Part shown: one piece after another, positions 1-12,100 of the stretch
Position numbering within the stretch: the stretch's first letter is position 1
How the letters are laid out: every line of letters starts with the position of its first letter
NCBI RefSeq assembly: GCF_012273895.1
Contig: NW_024045134.1
Coordinates: forward strand, 186,001 to 250,000
Reading direction: 5' to 3'
DNA length: 64,000 nt
Origin: Zerene cesonia
Lineage: Eukaryota > Arthropoda > Insecta > Lepidoptera > Pieridae
Position numbers and translations under genes: made by a program
The notes under the pieces: model-generated
Seen by the model: the letters and a program-made list of their open reading frames with translations, nothing else
Databases searched by the model: none
Told to the model about the DNA's origin: nothing

Positions 1-267
1 TGCCAATCAGAACCCAGAAACCCAAATATAATTATTTTTTAATAAACTTTTATTTTTAATTTGATGGTCAAAGTTCACGTTGAAAATAAATGGTTCTTTA
101 TGTCTTAATAACGGTTCTCTTTAAATAAAAAATAGTAATAACTCAAATTTTTATTTAAGAATAGTAAGCGTAAGTTATAAAAGTTCTGGAACGAACCAAC
201 ATCTAATTCTCAGTATTAAATTAGCTTAGTTTATAATAAGAAATAAAAATAAAAATTTCATCATAAA

Positions 268-405
268 ACTAGCGGTCCAAACCGGCTACACCCGTGGTAC
301 ATTTTTTCTCTCCAAAAGAACCCTCTTTGTGTCATAACAAAAATAATGTTAAAAGAAACTTTAGCCGATTTGGTCGAGCCGTTCTTGAGTTACACGCATT
401 TGGTG
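268..405 (+). repeat. Diverged 'ACTAGCGGTCC' interspersed repeat
   Basis: Begins ACTAGCGGTCC and has a 'ccgtggtac' block, followed by the 'gagccgttcttgagttac' type of ending. The same opening recurs at 43071 in this window. It is a decayed non-autonomous or non-LTR fragment; class uncertain. Confidence 0.45.
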
Positions 406-2002
406 AATTATTTTTATTTATATAGGTAACGTACTCACAATTAAAAAGAGAAAGTTTTCCATATTATTTTTGGGATTTTGTTGCCAATGTATTTTGGCAG
501 GTTCCTTATTTCTGTACTTAAATATAAACTGTGCCCATTTTATGTATAACCGACTTACTAGATTTTTAGAAAACCAAAAATATACATACAAAAAGTACGA
601 TCTGTTGATAAACTATTAAAATATACCTTACATTATAACAAAAACGTTTTGGTATAATTTATTAACATACTAGCATCGAGTAAAAAACAATAATTGAGTA
701 AGAAATAAAAATGATCACAATACTTCATTCTATTTCATAATAATCAACTGATCACAAATAAAGCAAAGTAAATATAGGTATACAAGATTATGTGTGGACA
801 AATGAATGTAAATAATATAATTTTTTTAATATACCACATGCACATCCATACGCGATCTTTCTTATAATGGAAGCCACATAATTCAATATAGCAAACGTTG
901 TATAATGCCTACGAGTGGCCCACTAATTTATCAATTTATAACATGTTCCAATAACATGGAAAACATTCACAAAAATTGGAATGTATTTAGTTTATTACAC
1001 ACAAGATTTATAAATTATGATCCTTTAAAATATCATGACGTAATTCGATTTTGATCCAAATTTTACGAGGCATTAATAATATAAAAAACGTAAATGCATT
1101 AACAATCGCTTTCACTGCAGTTGCATATGTTTTTTAATTATCATATCTTTATTGGCTTTTAATGTTATGAATTGTTATGTTGCTTAATTTTTTTACGGCG
1201 CATTTAAAGCTGTGTCGGTTATAATAATCAATATATGAAAAAAGCATCCTCCTTACCGTTGGTAAATGATGCAAAAGTGATTCTGCACTGCGGATAAAAG
1301 AATTTTATTCTAGAAAGAAGAAGTATAATTGAATAAATAATTGTTTGGGTTTGTGTTTTGAGTTTATTGTAAATGTTAATGTACATATTCTCTTTGTGCA
1401 CACAATTATCTCAACGAAGTATCTATTATGATTAATTTTATCCATATAACACGATCATCACTATGCAAATGTATGTATTACAATTTACAAACGCATAAAA
1501 CAAGTTTCTATCAACTTGTATGATCAATCATTAATAAGTGAGTCGTCATAAATATTGCACAGCCGGTATTTTCATTAAGAAATCAGCGGATTTGACAAAT
1601 ATGGATGTAATGGTACAATCATTAAGAGTTGACTTCTACATATATATTCGGTAAATATTAGCATTTGCTTATCCAGTTTTCAACTGCAGACTATCAGAAA
1701 TTATTTTATATCATTTGTAGCAAATGAAAATAAACAAATATATATAAGCAGCATGAGCATTTTGATTATTTCATCTGTGTCTAAACATGACCGAAGCATA
1801 TAACATATTATCTAGAGCTAATTTCCAGGCAACGTTTTCAATGAGATTATAAAATAAGCGGATTTCATTTCATAGGAAACTTGTGATGTGGAATTTTTGG
1901 AAAGAACGAAAAACTTGTGGAAAGACTCATCTCAACGTAGGAATAGTAATTTTATATAAGGTGAATGAATAGATATCTAAACGTAATAACAAAATAACCC
2001 TC

Positions 2003-2063
2003 ATAGGAGGCCTGTGTCCCAGCAGTGGGAACATATATGGGCTGATGATGATGATGATGATGA
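2003..2063 (+). mobile_element. SINE 3' tail, GATGAT type
   Basis: Carries the block 'ggcctgtgtcccagcagtgg' followed by a (GAT)n run. This is the 3' end of a tRNA-headed SINE family whose body is seen at 55001-55255. Other tails are at 3905-3955, 19230-19283 and, inverted, 42905-42960. Confidence 0.7.
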
Positions 2064-3904
2064 ATAACAAAATTGGTGGAAATCTATGCCAATTTTATAA
2101 AAAAATATTGTTAAAATAATTTTTCAATTACATAACTGTATCTATGCACCTGTAACCCGGAAAATAGTACATCTATTTTCCGGGCAAATAAACGGGCGTA
2201 AGATATGTGCATTTGTTTTTTTTTAATTTGAGTTAACGTTATATGTAAAATTTCCGTTTCTTAAATGCTATTCTCTCTGGAAGTTGTATGAAGTTTTGTA
2301 TGCTACCTGCATTATTATGCTTTTCGGTCGGCTTTTTGTGTTAGCGAGAATTAATCAAGAATTTTATAATTTTAGATAATTCAGATAGCAGTAGAAAGCT
2401 TTAACAGTTTACGGAATTCCCATCACTTAGTGACACTTGACATTAATATTTTCCCAAGACTTGTTGTAACCGCAATCCTTGTGGTTTATCTTTTACTAAA
2501 TGTATGTACTAAAAACTACCTACAACTATTATTATTACTTAGTACTACTTTACTACCTCACCTTACTTATCTTATAGACGTAGTAATTTAACTCGCTTTG
2601 TCTATTTGGATTTTGGATGTTGGATCATGAATTTTTAAATTTCGTTTTAGATAAATAGTAATGTATATGTGTCAGCTAAAAATAGAAGGAATAATAAGAT
2701 TTGCCAACAATAGTCCTTTAATTCATTTACACCTATTACCATATATGCCTACAGTAGACACGATTTTTTTTTAATTTAACCTAAATAACAACTTACCAAT
2801 AATTGAGAAAAGGCTGCTTTAGAAGGATAAATGATCACCATTATCCTTAGCCCGTATTTGCTCCCATCGCAGCGATGTATACATGTAGACACATGTCGGC
2901 CGCGGATTCTACATAATACCCGAAACCATAGTGGCTCTACCGGAGAATTCCAAACTCTCTCATATACAGGTGAATCTAATTTCAGCGTGTCAATATTCAC
3001 ATATCGTACTTTTTACTTTGAACGTAGTGGCTTCCTAGCTATGTTTTCGGCCACTGGCTAGATTTTTATTAATATTATAAATTAATTGGTTGAATAAGAA
3101 AACAAATCTGAGCATTTCGCTTAGATTTTCTTTCTCTTTTGTTATCACCATAAATGCATCGCACCACGCCAATTATGAATTCCAAAACAGTGTTCCTAAC
3201 CTCAAAAAAATTGTCTCGTTCGTAATTACCTTGCATAGTATCACGTTACTATTACAGCATACATACCATTTGCATAACATTTCAAACAGGAGGTTTTCAA
3301 CCGGATATCGAATTAATTTGTCACGTTCATTATTATTATATACACGACTTGGCTGAACTTGATTGATTGATACAGGACTTTAAATGATAATACGGACATA
3401 TCCAGTATGAGTGTGACCTTATTGTTCTAGTTTTTAGAGGTTCAATGAAATATATTTTATGTGGGTAGTATTAATTATATTGTTTTATATTATCGTATGA
3501 CCTTTAATCTTTAGAATTAGCTATAGATTGGTGCGAATACTATTTGCATCACAGAAGGTTTCAATCACTATTTATGCAAATCGTTGAGTGAATTATGAAA
3601 ATTGTAAACGAAAATAAATACAAATAAGAGTTTTTGATTTTCGTTTGATACTGTTTATGGACGGTGAACATTGCTTTTTTTACATTGTATTAATGAGTAT
3701 TGCACAAGTAACGTAACAAATCATAATATTCCAAATAGAATGAGTATGTGATATATTGAAGTATTAGCCCAAAATGTGAACAGTCTTGTTAACTTTAGGC
3801 ACATGTATGTTGTTGTTTGTTTTAAATCGTAGTCTTTTATCCAATTGGGTGTTCAATATATTAAAAAAACCGATCATCCGATCAGCGTGTTGTGGAACGA
3901 TCAA

Positions 3905-3955
3905 AGGCCGCCCGTGTCTCTGTATTGGGAACATATATGGCTTAATGATGATGAA
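3905..3955 (+). mobile_element. SINE 3' tail, GATGAT type (diverged)
   Basis: Matches the tail at 2003-2063 ('cccgtgtctctgtattggga', then 'acatatatggcttaatgatg') with several substitutions, so it is an older copy. No head is visible upstream. Confidence 0.55.
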
Positions 3956-4299
3956 GGGATCAAAAAATTAAAGAAACATAAGAGATATTTGCAGAGCAAA
4001 TGAAAATGATATAAACAGGTTTCTAAAGGTTTAAATTTAAACTTATACATGAAGACTTGCCCATTATAATAAGGGGCAACGGATAATATTTCTGCTGTGG
4101 TACAGTTCTATTTAATAGCCTTACGGTCAAACAAAACTGAATGCAGAGGCAATTACTTCAGATATAGGAGTTCGTGTTCGCTAAATTCAAAAACTATATT
4201 AAATTTATATTAAAATGTATTAGTTTAGAGAGCCTACTATAGCGTTAATGAATATATGGAAGATGACAATCCATGGAATGTTGTCGTTTAAGAACCACA

Positions 4300-4525
4300 G
4301 GTCAGTTCATTGGCATCCTTGTTATGTACATGTTACATATTATATAGAATTAAAATGTAAAATTGATTTTAAAAGAGCAACTACAGAGTTTCTTGCCGGC
4401 TCTTCTCTGTACAAACTGCCTTCCGAACCGGTGGTAAATGTTATAACTATGTAATATGACGATTCAAAAGTGCTTCTATAAGAAGTCTAGTTGATTGAAT
4501 AAATGTTTGAGTTTGAGTTTGAGTT
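4300..4525 (+). mobile_element. Retroposon 3' end with GTTTGA repeats
   Basis: Contains 'gagtttcttgccggctcttc', 'ctgccttccgaaccggtgg', 'gacgattcaaaagtgctt' and 'gattgaataaatg', then three GTTTGA repeats. I know this string as a very common lepidopteran retroposon 3' end. The open frame at 4248-4454 lies inside it and is not a gene. A weaker relative sits at about 1255-1368. Confidence 0.65.
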
Positions 4526-4876
4526 AGATGACGTCAATAATGGATATTCATGATTGCATTTATTTATCCTCCCACAGATTCATTGTAGATATTCAATTAA
4601 AAGCGATCAATTAAAACTTAAATATTAGTTACTTGAAGTAATAAATCAATCATTGTTATAAAAAATTTGCTTGTATTTAATTTGATTTATCAATTTTCGT
4701 GCTGGAAAACAATCTTTTAAGAAGTATGATTTCATTTATAGTAAATTGATTTGTGTACGTTCGTTTTGTAGTAATATTTTTATGCTGAAGACTTTCTTAG
4801 TTAAGTTGAAAATAAACCAACTAAAAATAAATATGCATTGGATAGCCTAAGCCTTGACAGACTCTTAAATATAATA

Positions 4877-5141
4877 GCAAATTACGCGGGAAATCCCGGT
4901 TTAATCGACTTCCACGCAGAGTCACAGTCATTAATTGCCAATGCCAATCTCAGGAACAACTGGATAACATAAAAATAAACTATTTATTTATCGACGAAGA
5001 CATACACGGGCTAAATACTCGTTATATAGCTATTTAATAAAACGATAACTGCAAATTGCGCGGGAAAAACCACGTGCTACCCACGCGAACTAAGGTGCGG
5101 ACACAGTTCCTTACAATAAACGGAATGTTCCTTTCCACGTG
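4877..5141. promoter_or_regulatory. Promoter-like patch upstream of the UNC-93-like gene
   Basis: Two copies of a 17-base motif, GCAAATTRCGCGGGAAA, lie 174 bp apart at 4877-4893 and 5051-5067; the core resembles an E2F site. Two CACGTG E-boxes lie at 5071-5076 and 5136-5141. The patch is about 0.8 kb upstream of the first coding exon and is not part of a repeat I recognise. Promoter function is an inference. Confidence 0.35.
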
Positions 5142-5928
5142 ACTTGCTTAACTAGTGTTTAAATTGACATGTTAGTTAGTAGTTATTATTTAGAGTGCGA
5201 TAAATCTTGAAATTGAATTTTGTACTTGTTAACCTTTAACAATGTATTTTGCTGCCAATTTGTGTGACAAACTAAGCTAAACAAAATTAAATACAAGAGA
5301 AATATCAATACTCGACGACGACTTATTCAGTAAAACGGTGGATATATAATAATTTTATGCGAAATAACAATAAGATTTTTCGCTAAACGCTCGCATAATG
5401 CAGAAGACAATATCTCATATTTTTTTATTATTTATTTGAAGTCGCTTTTACAAAGGAGGTACTGACCTCGTTGTTTAAAAGCGAATACAATATTTTTTTA
5501 TTATATTAGGTTACTCATACGAGTGCATTAATTTTAATTAATTTTCAACCTTCTCACTTTAAGGTTTTTGTGCTTCCTTCATGACCTAGAGAGTTTGATA
5601 AAGACTTTGCTTATATGCAGTCGTACGTCTCTCGTTATTGTAAAACATTACCATAAAGAGTCATTCTATTAAAAGGTCTAGTAGAGAGTACACTTACTTG
5701 CATTTATTAAGGTGAGATTTCCTCATGAGATGAATATGCGGCAAACTTCATAATTATTGTTTGGTTGCGTCCATTAAAAAGAAATATTTACATAAAAAAT
5801 GTTTTCTGTATTAACTCATGACACGATTTATTTATACCAATTTTAATTGTTTACAGTACATTTATCGTTAAGTGGACATTTCCTTTTTATCATTTCATTT
5901 CCTTTTTTAGGACTTTTTTAGATCCACA

Positions 5929-6149
5929 ATGCCCGCATCCGTAACGTTCGGGACGAATGAAAAATGGCGGATAAACAGGAACATATTCGTGTTGGGCTTC
6001 GCTTTTATGATACACTTCACGGCCTTCCACGGTGCTGCGAACCTCCAGAGCTCTGTGAACACCGACGCCGCAGCTGGCACGTTCACACTAGCGGCTATAT
6101 ACTTCTCTCTGATCCTGTCTAATGTGTTCTTACCTGCTATGGTTATAAA
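5929..6149 (+). CDS. UNC-93-like, coding exon 1
   Basis: Encodes residues 1-73 plus two bases of K74, with TM1 (about 18-39) and TM2 (about 48-73). Donor is AAA|GTGAGT. The ATG at 5929 is the first in frame, but the frame stays open upstream (D F F R S T) to an AG acceptor at 5910 after a T-rich tract. A second AG lies at 5920-5921. The exon therefore probably starts at 5911 or 5922, and translation could begin in an earlier exon. Confidence 0.9.
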
Positions 6150-9100
6150 GTGAGTAAACATTCGAACCGTATTCGTAAAGAAAAAAGATGGACATTTTTT
6201 AAGACTGAAATAATAAAATGTAGTTCATGTTTTTTTAATAAATAGTTACAATTAAGTGAAGTTAATAGCTTGGGACAATAATAAATCTTTCAATATACGA
6301 CATAAATATTTTTAATTGAAATAATTAAGTCGCTATAGATCTTGCCCGCGGATGTTGTGTCATTTCATGGTTATTACGCCATATAAAAATTTATTGAGAA
6401 CTTCTGCCTTTTTTGGAAATCAGTTAATTGTAACTACATAGTAGGACGAGTAAATCATAGAACCAATAATACGTATTTTTTAATTATGATTTTGGAGATA
6501 TAAACATTCGAGTAATATAGTATTTTCAAGTAACAAACATATCAAAAAAATTGGTATTATATTTTTTCATTTTATGTTTTAAAAATATATTTTATTTCAA
6601 TCGCCAATGCTGATAATATGTACAGAATATAAGATATCCAACCAATAAGTACGTATGTATATATATTGTTTATTTACACATTAATCGTTCTATATGTAAT
6701 TTAAAAACTTTTATTAGATAGTTGATACGTTTTTATTATATTATTTAAGCAAGTATTCATGCGTGATAGCTAAGGGCAGAGTTGACTTGATTCTAGTGGC
6801 GGTTACTTCTTTTAAGATAACAATAACAATTTTAACTAAGCGTACCATTAGGAAATATTATTTTTCTAATAAAAGAGTGACCTCATAAATAAAGTTAATA
6901 TTATGATTGGACACAGTACAATATTATAATGCAATTGTTTAATATAACCTTTAAAATTAAAAGTTGTGTGGAGTCAAGTTCATTTCACCAATTATATTAT
7001 GCGCACAGCTGGATTTATGTTTTATTTTTAGTTGTTATTTTAAATTTATGATGAAAAAGATTTTTTTTCACACATTTGATAAACCTTTTGCTTATGTGGT
7101 CTTATTTGAATGTGCTTGGATGAGAAAAAGTTGAATTTCTTTAATAGTTTAATCAATTCCCTTGTTGATGCCAACCCAATATTTTGTAAACATTTAAAGT
7201 AACAGTAAGTATTAATTGGGGTGTCCTCTCAGGAACCCAGGACATAAATGGTTGCCTTCGTCACAATCCATCACTACAATCCTTTACAAACGTATATATT
7301 TGTTATACTTTTGGTATAATTGGCGACAATTTAAGCCATATTTGTATACTTCGGTATCTTGAGATATTAAACAATTGTTGCAGGGCGATTGTTTTTGTCG
7401 GCTTCTGCTTAGTCACTTTTAATATCTGAACTTGTGATTCGAAGACAAATCACACAAGCGACCATTGTAAGGCCGGTCACTATATTGGGTCAATGCTATT
7501 GTGTTTATCTAGTTATAAGAAGTGAATTATCGGAATATTTATAATCTCGTTATTGTCCTTTTCGTTGAGTAAATCAAATTCAGTTTGAAAAATAATTTAT
7601 TATTACGGTGTGAACATATTTATATAGTTGATATTAAAGAATTTATTATTCATAGATTTTGCAAATGCAGCAGTTAACATTTAGTTTAATTATTTTTCAC
7701 TAAGCGCAGCATTGTCCCGTTATTATCTATGTTATTAGTAATTTTAACTTAAATTCAAAAATTTTAATTGTGGGAGAAAAAATTTAATAACAGAGAAGTG
7801 AAATCCAATTTCCCCGATAAAATACGAAAAAAAAGCAATTTGACAATGCATATATGAATATTAATTTTTTGGTTACACGGTGACATGTATTAGATATTGC
7901 GATTTTAAGTGCAAACAATAATGCACATTTATTGGTATATTTATTTCCATTGCAGGTGGCTAGGATGCAAGTGGACGGTAGCGTTGTCCTTCATACCATA
8001 TATGCCTTTCATCGCAGCTCAATTTTACCCTCGCTTGCACACCCTTGTCCCCGCGGGAATGATGGTTGGGTTAGGCGGAGGTCCACTATGGTGCGCAAAG
8101 TGTACTTACTTATCTGTGGTAAGTTTGTTTAACTTCTTCTAGACATTCTCTATTAATGAGTGTGTTTTCAATTGTAGACTTATTTATTTACAATCGAATT
8201 TATGACTTAAATGCTACCGGCGAGGACCGTCTGACCGACCGTACCCCTGCATCGGTTAGTTTTGTAGGATCCTTGAGTCTTGTTATATGTTAATTCATAA
8301 TGTATATAAAGCAAATTAATTTTGCAGTAAGCACTTTCACCTTAATTTATGGTAATTGTTTTTTTTTTAATACTCACAGTGGTCCGTAGGTACTCGTATC
8401 ATGTATAATGTGAAGTTAAACTATGGTTTATTATAGCAGACACATTGCAAATTTCTCGTAATTTACAATTATGCATACAATAAAAATTCTCGTTAAACAA
8501 ACTGTATATCTATTCAAAAATCTTTATAGTAATAATGTACTGTGTAATTTGATTATCCCAATTGCATTTAATAACTTAATAGGACATTATTACATACTTT
8601 AACCTGTAATGACGACGTTCATAGCCGAATACTTAGAAGGTACACAGAATTTCTCACGGTCTCAATTTTCACATCAGAATTAGCACCGACTACTGAATGA
8701 GTGTTATGAGGTGCAATATTAATTGAATTTAAGATTTTCGTGTTAAGGTCGTCATATGTTCTGAATCACCATGGAATCCTGACTTAGAATACAGTATTAG
8801 TTAATTTGCATACCTGTTAATGCATTCGTAAAAAACCAACGATCACGCAAACGTGATGATTATGTTAAAGTCGAAATTCCATATCCAATTGCTATGGAAA
8901 ATAGTGCTTGAAGGATTTAAAGCATAATAAAGCACAACTTTTTTTGAAAATAAATATGTATTAATATTGTGTAGAGAGTATTGCCACAAAAGCTTCACAG
9001 ACTTAGTAATTATAATATAACATTATAATAGTTTGTGTTATACTATATTGAATGTTTATGGCTGAATAAATGATAATTTTTGGAAAACCACATTATATGA

Positions 9101-12100
9101 TATAACATCAGTAATAAGTTTCCAAATCACCTGTACATCAAATCTACTGCGTTATGCCTTAAGATTTAGAGAATAATTTCGCTCGTAATCTTTAACATCA
9201 TGGTCAAATAGACTAACTTTTATTCATCCAGCTAGTGGTTGATGTTTTACGCCGTAAGGGTTCGTAGTAGGTGTGTATTGTGTTATTAAAACAACTTTTC
9301 TAAGGCTAAAAATAATAGCATATTCTTTAATAACTGGAAATAAATAATAGCAATTTTACATAAGTCATAGAGAGATTCGTGTCAACAACGCTGGCGTACA
9401 AAATTAAGGTGACTATACACATGAATATCATGAACATGATAAATACAATTTATAAATTTCGTATATTATGTCATATTATAAGAGTATATATCCATTGTCA
9501 ATAGCAGCTTCATAGACCAGCCATTTGGTAAAAAATGGAATAACCTAGAAAGTTTTCCGAGACTTTTTAAAATGGGCGATTTAATTAATTTCGGTGTGCA
9601 CTATTCGAATTTCCATTTTCACCACGTAATATTTCTTTCACTCGCACTGCCACATAAGAAAAAATGCGCAGAAAAGCATATTTTTAGGTTGTCTTTATTC
9701 GGAGTCACTTTAAAAGTAAAACTTCCATATGCAAAATAAAGTAAAAAAAGAACTACCAGTTGACTGAACTATCATGTCCATTTTAAAACAGCGCGCACCC
9801 TTCAATTTTTTGCCACATATACTTTAAAATTTTTTTTTATTTTTTTTATTGATTCCAAAAAGTTTCCCTATTTTATAAGTTTTCAGATCATTATTGGAAA
9901 AAAATCGTACTGGACGAGACCACAGATAGTATAGTGACATGACATACTATGTGTATGTAAGTTTAAAAGTTTTATTAAGCACAGTAGATATATCAAAATG
10001 GTAATATGTAGTTATATCGTTATCTATGAATATTAGATAATTATCGTAATGATTATTTAACGTTTTTGTAAATAGATTTAGTGTGATTTATAAAATGATA
10101 TTAATGGTAGGTGGCGGAACCCTATGCGAAGCTATCTGGTATCTCAGCTGAAGTGTTGGTGGTTCGCTTCTTCGGTCTTTTCTTCATGTTTTACCAAATG
10201 GCACAGATCTGGGGAAACCTCATATCTTCAGCAAGTAAGTTATTACCCTTATATTATATTTCCCTTCATTAAAGAAAATAATAAATATATAATAATTTCA
10301 TTACCAACGCAATTAATGAAAAACTAATGAAGCAAAAAGTTTATTTAAATTAATAATTATTTCCTTAACAAAAAGTTGGTATCCTTCATATAATAATGTT
10401 GGGTTACAATGCTCAATGGTGTTATGCTCTTTATACAAGGATATTAGTCATAATCTTATCATACCTCATGTAAGATTGTCACAAGCATAAATTTGTACTA
10501 ACCTAATTTAGTCTAGCTTTATTTGGCAAAATACGCTATAGTCCTATTAATTTTAACATGAATCGTATGATGGCGGAACAGAGCATTTTTGAGCATTCAA
10601 TGTTTACACATTTGGAAGCCATTTATGGACACATTTAATCAAAAAAATGCAAGGTATTTTATATTCTCTGCAACTTCACGCTCTGTTGAAATCATGGTAC
10701 ATAATAGAATTCGTATAATATAATTAAAATGTTTCAACTGACTGTGACTAGTAGGAAGGCGTTATATCACAACTTTACATCTGAAATTACATTTAGTTAT
10801 CCAGGGACATTTTAGAGGTTATGTTTGAACATATTATGCACTTTCATTATATATTTGTTTGTTATTTTTCGCATAGACAACATTACAACTCTATTAAGCA
10901 ATAATTATCTTGTCTACAATAAACACTTTTCATACGGAATCAAAGCTTTACTCGTAGACCGAGTTTCCTTTGACGTTGTTATATGAAAGTTTCTTGACTT
11001 TCACTAAAGAAAATCATATTTCCTGATTGTAGAAATACAATCGCTATTGTTCTATACAAAAAATATGCTGCCTAAATTTAGTTTCACAAAAAGTAAAGTA
11101 ATTTAAAATTGGTACAATAGGTCACGGTGTTGCTTAGTGTAAGTGTGGTGCTATATATGGAGCAAAAACTAAATAAACTATCGATTGCCGATTCCGCGTT
11201 TATAAATTATTATCTATGACTCACTAGGCACCGTGATTGTAAAGCATTTTCATTGTAATTCTCGGTACTTTGGTTAGTTATTCTACCCAGTATACTAGAC
11301 TACTACTTACATCAATAAGTTTTGTATTATTTGATGTAATACCATTGTCATCTGTGATGGGTCTGCATGATACCACAGATAATAAAATACTATACTAGTA
11401 ATGATACAAAAAGAGGTGGTAATGTAAAACAAGACATTTCTTTCAAAAATAATTACGGACATCATTGTATATTCAGACTTCATATCGAATATTCTGAAAG
11501 CATCTAACTGTAGCCTTGAATATATAAATCTTTTTAAATATGAAAGCAGAAACATAAGAAGTTCGATCACTAATTATTGTTTGTTTGAAAATCTAAAAAA
11601 TATGACTTATAAATTGTACTATTTGAAAAAAAAAATCGAAATTAAATTTTTGGACACCAAAACGTCTAGGGTAAAACTAAGTATTTTTATATCACACTGT
11701 ACAGCAAAACGTAGAAAAATAATCGAATGTATATCGTAATATGTATACGATACGATATATGTACATACGATAATTTATGTATTTATCGATGCAAAAGGCT
11801 TCATAGCCAAAACAAAGCAATAGAATGACCAATGATCTTCATCTGCATTATAACAATATGTTATATTATTTATTTATAACTGCGTGCGGTCTGTATCAAT
11901 ATTTATCTCCTATCAGAATCTAACCTAGTAATATCGTGTCAAGGTAATTACAAGGAATGATTACATAATTGGTACAGCCACTGTTACAACTTTACTGTTT
12001 ATATGTCACTAATAACTGAGTTCATTCCAGTTGAGGAGTACTTTTTGTTCTTGTGTGGAATGCTTTTGCACATACCAAAGACCCTTCCCCCTAACGCCCT

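Larger units (their letters stand above)
1..5910. other. Upstream intergenic region, repeat relics only
   Basis: AT-rich sequence in which I see no convincing exon on either strand. It holds relics of interspersed repeats (about 268-405, 1255-1368, 2003-2063, 3905-3955, 4300-4525), a higher-GC island open on both strands at 2776-3061, and a promoter-like patch at 4877-5141. A 5' noncoding exon of the UNC-93-like gene may lie here, but no donor site could be chosen with confidence. Confidence 0.6.
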
